This document shows positions 19,633 through 29,765 of a stretch of DNA of 64,000 nucleotides, piece by piece. The position numbers were made by a program, and so were the translations under genes. The stretch spans positions 115,917 through 179,916 of the forward strand of contig JAENZP010000004.1 in the NCBI GenBank assembly GCA_016841205.1. Direction: 5' to 3'. Position 1 is the first letter of the stretch, and the number at the start of each line of letters is the position of its first letter. The notes under the pieces are model-generated. The model was not told the origin of the DNA, did no database searches, and worked only from the letters and a program-made list of their open reading frames with translations. Source of the DNA: Desulfoscipio geothermicus (GTDB taxonomy: Bacteria > Bacillota > Desulfotomaculia > Desulfotomaculales > Desulfallaceae).

Positions 19633-20862
19633 ATGAAAATAATGAGATTCTGCACTACTGAAGAAGCTATTGAAGATATCAGACAAGGTAAAATGTTAGT
19701 GGTGGTTGATGATGAGGACCGGGAGAATGAAGGGGACATTATTGTGGCAGCCGAAAAAGCCACTCCTGAGGTGATTAATTTTATGGCCACGAATGGCAGG
19801 GGCTTGATCTGTGTACCCATGTCCGGCGCTAGATTGGATGAGTTGGATTTACCGGCTATGGTTACACATAATACCGATGCGCACGGTACTGCCTTTACCG
19901 TATCTGTGGATTATAAGGATACTACCACAGGAATATCCGCCCATGAGCGGGCGGCCACGGTGAGCGCATTAATCAACCCCAATACCAAACCTGAGGATCT
20001 CAGGCGGCCAGGGCATATTTTCCCGCTGCGCGCCAAAGAGGGCGGCGTGCTGCGGCGAGCCGGCCATACGGAAACTGCGGTGGATTTAATGAGACTGGCC
20101 GGTTTGTATTCGGCAGGGGTTATTTGTGAGATTATGAAAGAAGACGGCACCATGGCCAGGGTTCCGGAGTTAGTTGAATTCTGCAAAACCTATAATTTAA
20201 AACTGGCTACCGTTGCCGATTTAATTGAATATCGGCGCAGGCACGAAAAACTGATCCGCCGGGTGGATTCGGCTAATTTACCCACTAGATATGGCAAATT
20301 CGTGGCGGTGGCTTACGAAAGCTTACTGGATAAAGAAGAGCATATCGTTCTGGTTAAAGGGGACCTGACTAGTGTAGAGGCACCGCTGGTCAGGGTGCAC
20401 TCTGAATGCTTAACCGGTGATGTTTTTGGCTCAACCCGCTGCGATTGCGGTGACCAGCTAACCCGGGCGTTGGAAATGATTGATCGAGAAGGTACCGGTG
20501 TCTTACTGTACATGCGTCAGGAAGGCCGGGGAATTGGCTTGAGCAATAAGATCAGAGCATACAAATTGCAGGATCAGGGTAAGGATACAGTGGAAGCCAA
20601 CGAGGCGCTGGGTTTTCCTGCCGATTTGCGTGATTACGGCATCGGTGCCCAGATACTGGCTGATTTAGGCCTGCAAAAGATCAGGTTGATGACCAATAAC
20701 CCCAGAAAAATAGCCGGTCTGGAAGGGCACGGCCTACAGGTGGTTGGCCGGGTGCCCATAGAGATTTGCCCCGGGAGGGAAAATAAATTCTATCTCAGTA
20801 CCAAAAAACGCAAGATGGGGCATTTGTTATCCGTTGAAGATGTGAATAAGAGATCATCCTAA
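19633..20862 (+). CDS. ribBA: Bifunctional DHBP synthase/GTP cyclohydrolase II
   Basis: [43 protein letters not shown]. Confidence 0.97.
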   Translation: MKIMRFCTTEEAIEDIRQGKMLVVVDDEDRENEGDIIVAAEKATPEVINFMATNGRGLICVPMSGARLDELDLPAMVTHNTDAHGTAFTVSVDYKDTTTGISAHERAATVSALINPNTKPEDLRRPGHIFPLRAKEGGVLRRAGHTETAVDLMRLAGLYSAGVICEIMKEDGTMARVPELVEFCKTYNLKLATVADLIEYRRRHEKLIRRVDSANLPTRYGKFVAVAYESLLDKEEHIVLVKGDLTSVEAPLVRVHSECLTGDVFGSTRCDCGDQLTRALEMIDREGTGVLLYMRQEGRGIGLSNKIRAYKLQDQGKDTVEANEALGFPADLRDYGIGAQILADLGLQKIRLMTNNPRKIAGLEGHGLQVVGRVPIEICPGRENKFYLSTKKRKMGHLLSVEDVNKRSS

Positions 20863-20896
20863 ACATAAACAATATATTAACGTAAGGAGAGGATTT

Positions 20897-21370
20897 TTGT
20901 TGCCAAAGTTCTATGAAGGCTACTTGGTGGGAGAGGGTTTAAAGTTTGGTATCGTAGTAGGTCGTTTTAATGAATTCATCACCAATAAATTGCTTACCGG
21001 GGCGTTGGATGCATTATACCGTCATGGGGTAGCCGAGCAGGATGTGGAAGTGGCCTGGGTACCGGGAGCCTTTGAAATACCTATGGTAGCCCGCCGCATG
21101 GTAGACATGGCCAAGTATGACGCGGTAATTTGCCTGGGTGCAGTTATTCGCGGTGCCACCCCGCATTTTGATTATGTAGCCGCTGAGGTGTCCAAGGGTA
21201 TAGCCAAGGTGGGTCTTGATACCGGGACTCCCACCATATATGGGGTTCTCACCACAGATACCATTGAGCAGGCTATTGAACGGGCCGGGACCAAGTCCGG
21301 CAATAAGGGCTGGGACGCTGCAGTAACGGCCATTGAAATGGCCAATTTAAATAGGGCATTCGGGGCATGA
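20897..21370 (+). CDS. ribH: 6,7-dimethyl-8-ribityllumazine synthase
   Basis: [34 protein letters not shown]. Confidence 0.97.
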   Translation: MLPKFYEGYLVGEGLKFGIVVGRFNEFITNKLLTGALDALYRHGVAEQDVEVAWVPGAFEIPMVARRMVDMAKYDAVICLGAVIRGATPHFDYVAAEVSKGIAKVGLDTGTPTIYGVLTTDTIEQAIERAGTKSGNKGWDAAVTAIEMANLNRAFGA

Positions 21371-21433
21371 TAGCAGTAGGCTAGACAAATACTTCTAAAA
21401 TGTAGCTGAAGTAGCGGCATTTCGGGTCTCGCC

Positions 21434-21713
21434 TGGTGAGCGGCTGTTTTCAGCCAACCAGGGTGAAATCATACAGGGGCTGACTACAGATATTTATTTT
21501 ATTCGTACCAGGATTATTAAGGCATATGGATCTGGATCGGACTCCTGTGGTTGCTGAGGTTTTTGCCAATGCTTTTGGTGTGGGCAGTTATATATCCGGT
21601 GCGCCGGCTATCGATATGACTATGGATTTATAGGAAGTTAACGGTCGGCCAATAGCCAAGCGGGGTTATATTCCGGGGATACCGATGCACCCCGTCTGCA
21701 GAAGCTAGTATAA
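21434..21713 (+). pseudogene. pncB: Nicotinate phosphoribosyltransferase remnant with internal deletion, frameshifts and in-frame stop
   Basis: GERLFSANQGEIIQGLTTDIYFIRTRIIKAYG (N-terminal part); other frame LDRTPVVAEVFANAFGVGSYISGAPAIDMTMDL*EVNGRPIAKRGYIPG then GDTDAPRLQKLV*. Confidence 0.75.
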
Positions 21714-21720
21714 ACCATTG

Positions 21721-21753
21721 GCTGTTGGTGCTTGGAAAAGCAGGCACCAACAG
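21721..21753. repeat. Inverted repeat downstream of pncB remnant
   Basis: gctgttggtgc...gcaccaacagc, perfect 11-bp arms, no T-run. Confidence 0.7.
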
Positions 21754-21854
21754 CATAATTCATAATTACATAAAACCTAACAGAATTAATTTTACTTAAT
21801 GAAAGTAAAAAACGGCTTGCGCCGTTTTGTTGTTTTACCTTGGTTGTTAAAATA

Positions 21855-22046
21855 CTAGATGGCCCTTTGTACCTTCCCGCTGCGGAGGCACCTGGTACAA
21901 ACCATTATTCTACGCGGCGAGCCATTTACAATAGCTTTAACCCTTTGCAGATTGGGTGCCCAGGTTCTTTTGGTGCGAATGTGGGAGTGGCTGAGTTGCA
22001 TACCGACAACAACACTTTTACCACAAATTTCGCATTTCCTGGCCAT
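21855..22046 (-). CDS. rpmB: 50S ribosomal protein L28
   Basis: MARKCEICGKSVVVGMQLSHSHIRTKRTWAPNLQRVKA. Confidence 0.95.
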   Translation of the reverse strand: MARKCEICGKSVVVGMQLSHSHIRTKRTWAPNLQRVKAIVNGSPRRIMVCTRCLRSGKVQRAI

Positions 22047-22163
22047 AATCAACACCTCCTCCTTTACAACACTTATCTATTCTATCAGATATCGGCAAGC
22101 TGTGCAAGAAAAGCTTAGCCGTTGCAATAATTATATATAAAATCAGATGCTGGAGAGTAACGC

Positions 22164-24254
22164 GTGATGAGTAACATGGTTACTGAAGATCCTTATGTGA
22201 CCCCGATAAAATACGTAAAAATGGTTGGCCCTCGCAGGGCTGAACAGCTGGCTCGGCTGAAATTGTTTACCGTGCATGATTTACTTTATCATTTCCCCAG
22301 GGAATATGTGGATCGCAGTCAGCTTGTATCACCTTTTGACAGACATTCCGGGGATATGGTAACTGTCTCAGGCCGGGTGCTAAGCTGCCAGGAAAACAGA
22401 TCTCGTAAAAATCTAATTATCACTAAGGCAGCGCTGGAATGTACCCGGGGAATTTTTTATGCAGTTTGGTTTAATCATTTTAATGTCAAGAAAACCTTAA
22501 AACCAGGTACTTCTTTGTGCATAAGCGGAAAATTAAACAAGGGTTTTGGTCATCTTGAGGTGCACGTGCAGGATTACGAAATAATTACCGATGAAGGCGA
22601 TTCAATACATGCCGGGCGGATTGTTCCGGTTTACCCGGCGACCAGTGGTGTTACTCAGCGAATGCTGCGCACTTTTATGCATGCGGCCCTGGAACAATGG
22701 TGTCAAAGCTACCGGGAGTTTTTGCCCCGCCAGGTACTGGATAAAGAAGGTTTAATGGCTTTGCCAGAGGCCTTGCAACAGGTGCACTTTCCGGATAGCC
22801 ATGACCTGGCAGAACAGGCCAGGCGGCGCTTTGTTTTTGAAGAGCTGTTTTTATTTCAGCTGCAATTGGCCCTGTTGCGCCGTAATATAGCACGGGTAAA
22901 AAAACAACATGACTATGGCCAGGTAAACAAATTGATCCAAAAATATATGGCTGGTCTAGGCTTTACGCTAACCGCGGCCCAAAGCCGGGTAGTGGGTGAA
23001 ATTACGGCGGATATGGAAAGCCCCCATCCCATGAACAGGCTGTTGCAGGGTGATGTGGGCTCGGGCAAGACGGTGGTAGCGGTTTTAACGCTGCTTAAGG
23101 CTGTAGGAAGCGGTTTACAGGGGGCACTCATGGCACCCACCGAGGTGCTGGCTGAACAACATTACTTGGCATTGGACCGCTCCTTATCCCTGCTGGGCGT
23201 AAGGGTGGCTCTTTTAAACGGTGGCTTGCCTGTCAAGGAGCGTCGTGCCCTGCTGGAGCAAATAGCCACCGGAGAAGTTTCTATTATTGTGGGCACTCAA
23301 GCGTTACTCCAGGAAGATGTGATATTTAAAAACCTGGCCATGGTAGTTATTGACGAGCAGCACCGCTTTGGCGTAAGACAGCGGGGCATACTGCAAAAAA
23401 AAAGCGTGTATCCTGATCTATTGATTATGACAGCTACGCCCATACCGCGTACCCTGTCCATGACGGTTTATGGTGATTTAGATATGTCGGTGATTGATGA
23501 CCTGCCTCCCGGCAGGCAACCTGTGCGCACTTATTATGTTGTTCCTGAAGAATTACCCAAGGTATTTTTATTCGTAGCCCGTCAGGTTAGCGAAGGCCGG
23601 CAGGCTTATGTGGTATGCCCGCTGGTGGAAGAATCTGAAAAACTGGACCTGCAGGCGGCGGTGGATTTATATCAACAGTTAACCAAAGGTGAGCTGCGCG
23701 GGTGCCGGGTAGCTTTGCTGCACGGGCGCATGAAAAGAACCGATAAGGAACTGGTGATGCAGCAATTTAGGGCCGGGCAGGTGGACGTATTAGTTAGCAC
23801 CACCGTGATAGAAGTGGGGGTGGATGTGCCCAATGCCAGTGTGATGGTAATTGTCGATGCTGACCGGTTTGGCTTGGCGCAGCTGCACCAGTTAAGAGGC
23901 CGGGTGGGGCGGGGCGGCGGCCAGGCCCACTGTATTTTATCAGCCCGGTTGCGTTCCCGTGAGGCGGTGGAACGAATTAAGGCAATGAAGGCCAGCCAGG
24001 ACGGATTTTACCTGGCGGAAAAAGATCTACAGATTCGGGGACCGGGCGATATGGCAGGTGTAAGACAATCCGGTATGCCTGAATTCAGGCTAGCTAATTT
24101 GCTAAGGGACCGGGATCAGCTCGGGGCGGCCCGCCGCCAGGCAATGGCTCTAATTAGCGATGATCCTGAACTACGAAACGGGGAGTATCATTTACTGAAG
24201 CTAGTCCTGGAACGCTTGATTAAAGTGGGGAGTAGTTATTATCATATAGGCTAA
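22164..24254 (+). CDS. recG: ATP-dependent DNA helicase RecG
   Basis: LLQGDVGSGKTVVA, DEQHRFGVRQR, MTATPIPRTL, QLRGRVGRG. Confidence 0.97.
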   Translation: MMSNMVTEDPYVTPIKYVKMVGPRRAEQLARLKLFTVHDLLYHFPREYVDRSQLVSPFDRHSGDMVTVSGRVLSCQENRSRKNLIITKAALECTRGIFYAVWFNHFNVKKTLKPGTSLCISGKLNKGFGHLEVHVQDYEIITDEGDSIHAGRIVPVYPATSGVTQRMLRTFMHAALEQWCQSYREFLPRQVLDKEGLMALPEALQQVHFPDSHDLAEQARRRFVFEELFLFQLQLALLRRNIARVKKQHDYGQVNKLIQKYMAGLGFTLTAAQSRVVGEITADMESPHPMNRLLQGDVGSGKTVVAVLTLLKAVGSGLQGALMAPTEVLAEQHYLALDRSLSLLGVRVALLNGGLPVKERRALLEQIATGEVSIIVGTQALLQEDVIFKNLAMVVIDEQHRFGVRQRGILQKKSVYPDLLIMTATPIPRTLSMTVYGDLDMSVIDDLPPGRQPVRTYYVVPEELPKVFLFVARQVSEGRQAYVVCPLVEESEKLDLQAAVDLYQQLTKGELRGCRVALLHGRMKRTDKELVMQQFRAGQVDVLVSTTVIEVGVDVPNASVMVIVDADRFGLAQLHQLRGRVGRGGGQAHCILSARLRSREAVERIKAMKASQDGFYLAEKDLQIRGPGDMAGVRQSGMPEFRLANLLRDRDQLGAARRQAMALISDDPELRNGEYHLLKLVLERLIKVGSSYYHIG

Positions 24255-24342
24255 AAATTTAAAACATGCAAAATGTACCGCTCATAGATAGTCTGAAAAA
24301 TTACATACTAGTGTTAACAACAATAAAGGAGGTGACAGAGTA

Positions 24343-24588
24343 ATGGCACAAAATAACAACAGAAAGTTAATACCTTCCCAGGGCATGGAACAATTCAAAT
24401 GGGAAACCGCTGGTGAACTGGGTGTACAGGTTCCCCAGGGCGGGTATATGGGTGATCTTCCTTCCCGGGTAAACGGGGCTATTGGCGGCAACATGGTGAA
24501 GAAAATGGTAGCTGCTTACGAACAAAGTTTGGCCCAGGGGCAGCAGCCTGCTACCCCACAGGTTACCAACCAGCAACCCACTCCCTAA
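24343..24588 (+). CDS. Small acid-soluble spore protein, alpha/beta type
   Basis: FKWETAGELGVQVPQGGYMGDLPSRVNGAIGGNMVKKMV. Confidence 0.92.
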   Translation: MAQNNNRKLIPSQGMEQFKWETAGELGVQVPQGGYMGDLPSRVNGAIGGNMVKKMVAAYEQSLAQGQQPATPQVTNQQPTP

Positions 24589-24622
24589 AGGTTAAGTTAA
24601 CGTATTATAGATCCAAATAAGG

Positions 24623-24676
24623 CCTCTGTCAGATGGCTGGTCTAAGTTTAGTTTCAGTTTGGTCATCTGGCAGAGG
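24623..24676. terminator. Long hairpin between convergent SASP and gpr genes
   Basis: cctctgtcagatg / catctggcagagg 13-bp arms, 28-nt loop. Confidence 0.5.
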
Positions 24677-24722
24677 GCTAAGTTAATAAGCGGTGCGCCG
24701 CTTGTTTTGTACATAGAAGGGG

Positions 24723-25649
24723 TTAGTGCAGGTAATAACCGTAATCATCCGGGTTTATGCCGGGGTGCATGGTCATATTAATGGCTCCGGCGATAATTTG
24801 GGCGGTATCCTCAATTAAAGTGTCAATTTCTTTGGGGGTTACGGTAAGGTTTCCGCCGAAAGGCTCCAACACATTTTTAATGGCCGCGCTGGCATCCCCG
24901 GGCTGACCGCCGGTGCTTTGAATATATTTTTCGATGGCATCCTGAGCTATGATAGCAGCGTGGGTAACGGTGGGGACTCCGATTGCTATAACTCTGACTC
25001 CCATGGTTTCCTGGTTTATACCGGACCTTTTATTGCCGATGCCCGAGCCCGGGTTAATACCGGTATCGGCAATTTGAATGGTGGTGGCAATACGATCAGC
25101 GCCGCGGGCCGCCAGAGAGTCAATCGCAATAATTAATGAGGGGCGTGTCTTATCCACCACCCCGCGGACTATTTCGGCGGTTTCGATACCGGTGATGCCC
25201 AGTACTCCCGGTGCCAGGGCACTTACCGGCCGCATGCCACCCTGCAGTTCCTGTGGCGCGTAATTATATAGATGCCTGGTAACGAGACACTGATCTACTA
25301 CCTTGGGTCCCAGCGCATCCGGTGTGGCGTTCCAATTACCAAGCCCAACTATTAATACGTTTAATTCCATGGGTAAGTTAAACAACTTCTTTAATTGTTC
25401 AGCTAAAATTTCAGCCACTTCCCGGTGCGCCTGCTGATTATTTTCCTTGATTACCGGTGCTTCTATAGTAATATATTTGCCTACCGGCTTGCCCATAATC
25501 GCCTGGGCGTTTTGGTCCTCAATATGTACCGTTGTCACCGTAGCGTGTTCGTAAGTATCTTTGTCCACCCGCACTCCGGGAATTTCCTGGCCGGTTTCCC
25601 CACGGATAATTTCCCTGGCCTCCAGGGCCAGGTCCAGCGATATATTCAT
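24723..25649 (-). CDS. gpr: Germination protease GPR
   Basis: LIVGLGNWNATPDALGPKVV, GIETAEIVRGVVDKTRPSLIIAIDSLAAR. Confidence 0.95.
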   Translation of the reverse strand: MNISLDLALEAREIIRGETGQEIPGVRVDKDTYEHATVTTVHIEDQNAQAIMGKPVGKYITIEAPVIKENNQQAHREVAEILAEQLKKLFNLPMELNVLIVGLGNWNATPDALGPKVVDQCLVTRHLYNYAPQELQGGMRPVSALAPGVLGITGIETAEIVRGVVDKTRPSLIIAIDSLAARGADRIATTIQIADTGINPGSGIGNKRSGINQETMGVRVIAIGVPTVTHAAIIAQDAIEKYIQSTGGQPGDASAAIKNVLEPFGGNLTVTPKEIDTLIEDTAQIIAGAINMTMHPGINPDDYGYYLH

Positions 25650-25865
25650 TGCTTTTAAAAAATTACTGTCTATTATTCGCTCACCCTTTTTTCTTATATC
25701 TATCTATGTTTTTTTGAAAAACCTGTTTGTAACGTCAGTTTATAAAAATATTTTTACCCTTTTCAGTAATTATATGCAGTTTTTTTGGCTGATCGAGCTT
25801 AAAATTATTTGCTTAAGACTTTTTATGGTATAATTAAAACGATTTGAAAGAAAGGTAGGATAATT

Positions 25866-26447
25866 TTGCGGGTAATCGCGGGAGCGGCTAAAAAAAGGCG
25901 GCTCAAATCCCCTGGCAAACTTCCTGTTAGGCCTACGGCGGATCGGGTTAAAGAATCTTTGTTCAATATAATCGGCAGCCAGTTGCCCTGTAGTAAATTT
26001 GCAGATCTTTATGCTGGCACCGGTGGAGTTGGCATAGAAGCACTTAGCCGTGGGGCCACAAAGGTTTTATTTGTAGAAAAAGATCCCAGAGTTATACGTA
26101 TATTACAGGATAACCTGACCATTACTGGACTAGGCGGGAATGCCGAGGTTGTTCAGGGAGATGTGCATGTGGCCCTGGCTACGGCCATGCGTAAACAAGA
26201 TACCTATGATATTGTTTTTGCTGACCCGCCTTACCGGCAGGGACTAGGGGTAGACATGTTGAATATTTTAAATAAATATCCTATTTTACGTTTAAACGGC
26301 GTTATTGCTTTGGAAATTGGGGCGGACGAGGAGATACCCGACCAAGCAGGTATATATCTGATGCGGCGCCGGGTTAAATATGGTGATACAGCGCTGGTTT
26401 TTTATCAATATTCAACACCAAAACCCCCACTATTAAGCGGAAAGTAA
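25866..26447 (+). CDS. rsmD: 16S rRNA (guanine(966)-N(2))-methyltransferase
   Basis: MRVIAGAAKKRRLKSP, DLYAGTGGVGIEALSRGA, FADPPY. Confidence 0.95.
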   Translation: MRVIAGAAKKRRLKSPGKLPVRPTADRVKESLFNIIGSQLPCSKFADLYAGTGGVGIEALSRGATKVLFVEKDPRVIRILQDNLTITGLGGNAEVVQGDVHVALATAMRKQDTYDIVFADPPYRQGLGVDMLNILNKYPILRLNGVIALEIGADEEIPDQAGIYLMRRRVKYGDTALVFYQYSTPKPPLLSGK

Positions 26448-26490
26448 GATGGAAAGGTTTAATAACCTTGATCTGAGGAGGGCAAAAGTT

Positions 26491-26973
26491 TTGCGAGTAG
26501 CAATATATCCGGGTAGTTTCGATCCAGTTACATATGGACACCTGGACATTATAGAACGCACAGCGATTATGTTTGATAGGTTAATTGTTGCGGTATCCTC
26601 AAATCCATGCAAAAACCCTCTTTTTTCTACTGATGAACGGATGGACATGCTTAGAATAGTAACCCGGCCATTTTATAATGTGGTCGTGGATCAGTTTTAC
26701 GGCTTAACAGTTAACTATGCCAAAGAAAAGGAAGCTCAGGTTATTATCAGAGGCTTAAGGGCTATATCTGATTTTGAAACTGAATTTATGATGGCTTTAA
26801 CCAATAAAAGTTTGCAAGGTTCAGTAGAAACGGTTTTTTTAATGACCAGGGCTGAATTTTCTTATATTAGTTCCAGCGCAGTCAAGGAAGTGATAACATT
26901 TGGTGGCGATGTGAAAAATTTAGTACCGCCGATAATTCAGGAAAGGTTACAGAACAAAATTAATAACCGGTAG
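26491..26973 (+). CDS. coaD: Phosphopantetheine adenylyltransferase
   Basis: AIYPGSFDPVTYGHLDII, IIRGLRAISDFETEF, YISSSAVKE; probable TTG start 26491. Confidence 0.95.
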   Translation: MRVAIYPGSFDPVTYGHLDIIERTAIMFDRLIVAVSSNPCKNPLFSTDERMDMLRIVTRPFYNVVVDQFYGLTVNYAKEKEAQVIIRGLRAISDFETEFMMALTNKSLQGSVETVFLMTRAEFSYISSSAVKEVITFGGDVKNLVPPIIQERLQNKINNR

Positions 26974-26977
26974 GGAG

Positions 26978-27439
26978 GTGCCTGTTTTGGAGCTATTCAA
27001 TATTATCAATGAAATGGAGGAATTAATTGAAAACAGCCCCAAAGTTCCCTTGACTAAACGGGTTTTAGTAGATGAAGACAGGTTACTTGATTACTTAGAT
27101 CGTATCAGAGCATCTATGCCGGAAGAACTGCGTCAGGCCAAGTGGGTGCTTCAGGAGAGGGACAAAGTAATCAATGATTCCAAACGTGAAGCTGTGCGCA
27201 TTATTGAGGATGCCGAAATGCAGCTGGAGAAAAAGGCTGTCGACTCGGAAATTACCCGTAAGGCTCAAGAAATGGGTGAAGAAATTTGCCTTCGCAGCGA
27301 AAACATGGCCAGGCAAATCAAGCAGGGGGCTTTGGATTATGCCGATGAAACGCTGGCCGAATTGGAGGGAAAACTAAATAACATTTTGGCCCAAGTACAA
27401 GAAAACAGGTCTGAACTAAAAAGTGTCCCTAAGGAATAG
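26978..27439 (+). CDS. Conserved coiled-coil protein, unknown function
   Basis: ORF downstream of coaD, charged coiled-coil. Confidence 0.75.
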   Translation: MPVLELFNIINEMEELIENSPKVPLTKRVLVDEDRLLDYLDRIRASMPEELRQAKWVLQERDKVINDSKREAVRIIEDAEMQLEKKAVDSEITRKAQEMGEEICLRSENMARQIKQGALDYADETLAELEGKLNNILAQVQENRSELKSVPKE

Positions 27440-27479
27440 CTAAATTTTATACATATAACCAGATAATGGTCGCCGAATT

Positions 27480-28721
27480 CTAAAATTTAATTCGGCGATC
27501 TCTTTGTGTAAATAATAATGTAAAAAATTTGTAGATAATGGATAATAGTGTTAATAATATCAGTATGGTAATCATAGCCAGTAAAGAGTAAAGGGTAAAA
27601 GTACAAGTGTGGTAGTTAGACCAGGTTAAAGCGGGGGCTGTCACCGGTAAAGTCAAAAGGCCGGCCGTGCTTACAGGCTTATAAAAAAGCCAAGTTAAGC
27701 AGGCCGCCAATATGGCGTGGGTTAAACGGGTAGCAAAAAAAAGGCCCATGCGGAGATCAGTTTGGGCAATCATGCTGGCTACCTGAGCGTGTATGGAAAG
27801 ACCACTCCAGCCCAGAATCATCCCTACTGCCATTAATTGTTGTAGCTCGCTTGCTGCAGCTTCGGAGGCCATTTTGGTGCCGGTGGTCATTTCAAAAAAA
27901 CCGCTGGCCAGGGCAGTTAAAATATCGGGCGCAAAGCCCAGGGGGACCAGTATAGTGCCTATAGCCGATGCGATATGACCGATAGCCCCGGCTTCAGTTA
28001 ACAAACGGATAATTACGGCAAATAAAATAATGAAACCACCTATATTTGTAAGTTTGGTGATAGATGAAGCTACCGCTTCTCCCAATAATTTGCCCAGGGG
28101 TTGTTTCTCTGCCCGCTGATGTTGTAAAAGGGCAATAAATGCGTTGCCTATCGACCAGGACTGGCTACCTGCCAAGGGCGGCTGGGTCCGGTTACTACAT
28201 CCGTAAAAACGCAATATTAGGCCCAGTATAATATTAGCCAGGTAATGTGCGCCGGCAATGACTAAACCCAGCTCGGGCTTGCCGAACATGCCTACCGCTA
28301 CAGCGGTTAACATAAATAGTGGGCTGGAATTATTTGTAAAGCACATTAGGCGTTCACCCTCCAGCTTGGTGCATAGGCCTTGCTGGCGCAGTTGGGCTGT
28401 GACCATGCTGCCAATGGGAAAACCGGATGTAAAACCTATAACCATAACAAATGCCCCACAGCCCGGAACGTTAAATAAAGGCCTCATTATTGGCTCGAGC
28501 AATACCCCTAAAAATTTAACCAAACCTAATCTCATAAGAATTTCCGCAGAAATAAAAAAAGGTAATAATGAAGGAAAAACATAATTCCACCAAGTTTTTA
28601 GTCCCATAGTTGCCCCATCGAAAACATCTTTGGGGTGTGAAACCATGGCAACTACAAATACTAAAGCAAGAGTTGTCCACAATAGCGAGGTTGGGAACTT
28701 TTTTTTCAGGTTATGTCTCAA
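27480..28721 (-). CDS. ylbJ: Sporulation integral membrane protein YlbJ
   Basis: Polytopic; TTWWNYVFPSLLPFFISAEILM-type motif, GFTSGFPIGSMVTAQL; near coaD. Confidence 0.85.
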   Translation of the reverse strand: MRHNLKKKFPTSLLWTTLALVFVVAMVSHPKDVFDGATMGLKTWWNYVFPSLLPFFISAEILMRLGLVKFLGVLLEPIMRPLFNVPGCGAFVMVIGFTSGFPIGSMVTAQLRQQGLCTKLEGERLMCFTNNSSPLFMLTAVAVGMFGKPELGLVIAGAHYLANIILGLILRFYGCSNRTQPPLAGSQSWSIGNAFIALLQHQRAEKQPLGKLLGEAVASSITKLTNIGGFIILFAVIIRLLTEAGAIGHIASAIGTILVPLGFAPDILTALASGFFEMTTGTKMASEAAASELQQLMAVGMILGWSGLSIHAQVASMIAQTDLRMGLFFATRLTHAILAACLTWLFYKPVSTAGLLTLPVTAPALTWSNYHTCTFTLYSLLAMITILILLTLLSIIYKFFTLLFTQRDRRIKF

Positions 28722-28902
28722 CAGCTTTAAACCCCCTATGCATCAAGAAGACCTAATAATAAATTTATGTGCAAATGTTTACCATGATTACTTGATATTG
28801 TTTAACCTATAAATTGCTATCTTCATTTGTGGATGGCATTTCTTACCGATGATCAATACCACACTTGACAAATAACCTACATATTTTATATAATTTTACC
28901 TG

Positions 28903-29439
28903 TTGAACTATGGAGGGGTGTTTATGCCCTTTTTGGATGTAGAACGACTTAAAAAAGTTAAGGGTGAACGCCGGAGGGTTGTTTTTAACGGCTTATTACC
29001 TGTGTTGAAGCTGGAAGACAGCGAGTTTTGCTTTGTAGAACAGGCGCAGTTTGAGCTTATGCTGACCAATGTGGGCAGCAGCGTCATAGATGTAGAGGGT
29101 AAAGTGCAGGTCGCGCTAAAAGTACCTTGCAGCCGCTGTTTGCAGGATTTTGTTTTAAATTTAAACGTACCGTTCAGTGAAACCTATTACGAAAAAACCC
29201 AGCCGGCCCACAGTGGTAAAACTGAGGAATGGGTGGCCTATTCCGGTGATTACATAGATATTACGCCGGAGGTTTTGGGCACGGTTTTAATTAATCTACC
29301 AATGCGGTTTATTTGCATCGAACAGTGCCGGGGTTTATGCCCTGTATGTGGTGTGGATCTGAATACTCAGCAGTGTAACTGCATCCAGGAGGATGTAGAT
29401 CCACGCATGGCAAAATTACAAGAATTATTGAAGTCATAA
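28903..29439 (+). CDS. DUF177 (YceD) family protein
   Basis: PCSRCLQDF, CRGLCPVCGVDLN; upstream of rpmF. Confidence 0.9.
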   Translation: MNYGGVFMPFLDVERLKKVKGERRRVVFNGLLPVLKLEDSEFCFVEQAQFELMLTNVGSSVIDVEGKVQVALKVPCSRCLQDFVLNLNVPFSETYYEKTQPAHSGKTEEWVAYSGDYIDITPEVLGTVLINLPMRFICIEQCRGLCPVCGVDLNTQQCNCIQEDVDPRMAKLQELLKS

Positions 29440-29460
29440 ATTAAAAGGGGTGGATGAAGT

Positions 29461-29637
29461 ATGGGTGTACCAAAGAGGAGAACTTCCAAGCAAAAAAAAC
29501 GGCAGCGCAGGGCACATTGGAAAATTGACGCCCCCGAGCTGACAAATTGCCCGCAATGCCATGAACTGATTGCACCGCACCGGGTTTGTCCCAGCTGTGG
29601 TTACTACAAGGGGAGAGAAGTAGTGGCGGTAAAATAA
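29461..29637 (+). CDS. rpmF: 50S ribosomal protein L32 (not in supplied ORF track)
   Basis: Translates to MGVPKRRTSKQKKRQRRAHWKIDAPELTNCPQCHELIAPHRVCPSCGYYKGREVVAVK. Confidence 0.96.
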   Translation: MGVPKRRTSKQKKRQRRAHWKIDAPELTNCPQCHELIAPHRVCPSCGYYKGREVVAVK

Positions 29638-29654
29638 AGAAGAATTTACTAAAA

Positions 29655-29681
29655 TAAGCTCTAATTAGGGCTTTTTTTTTT
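29655..29681 (+). terminator. Rho-independent terminator after rpmF
   Basis: agctctaattagggctttttttttt. Confidence 0.75.
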
Positions 29682-29726
29682 ATGCATAAGTGGTTGCTTT
29701 TTTTTCCCAGTTGAGGTATACTTCGA

Positions 29727-29745
29727 TTTGATACCTGGTGCTAAA
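29727..29745. promoter_or_regulatory. Candidate FapR operator
   Basis: TTTGATACCTGGTGCTAAA inverted repeat just upstream of fapR. Confidence 0.55.
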
Positions 29746-29765
29746 GCTACAGGTACTATGGCAAG

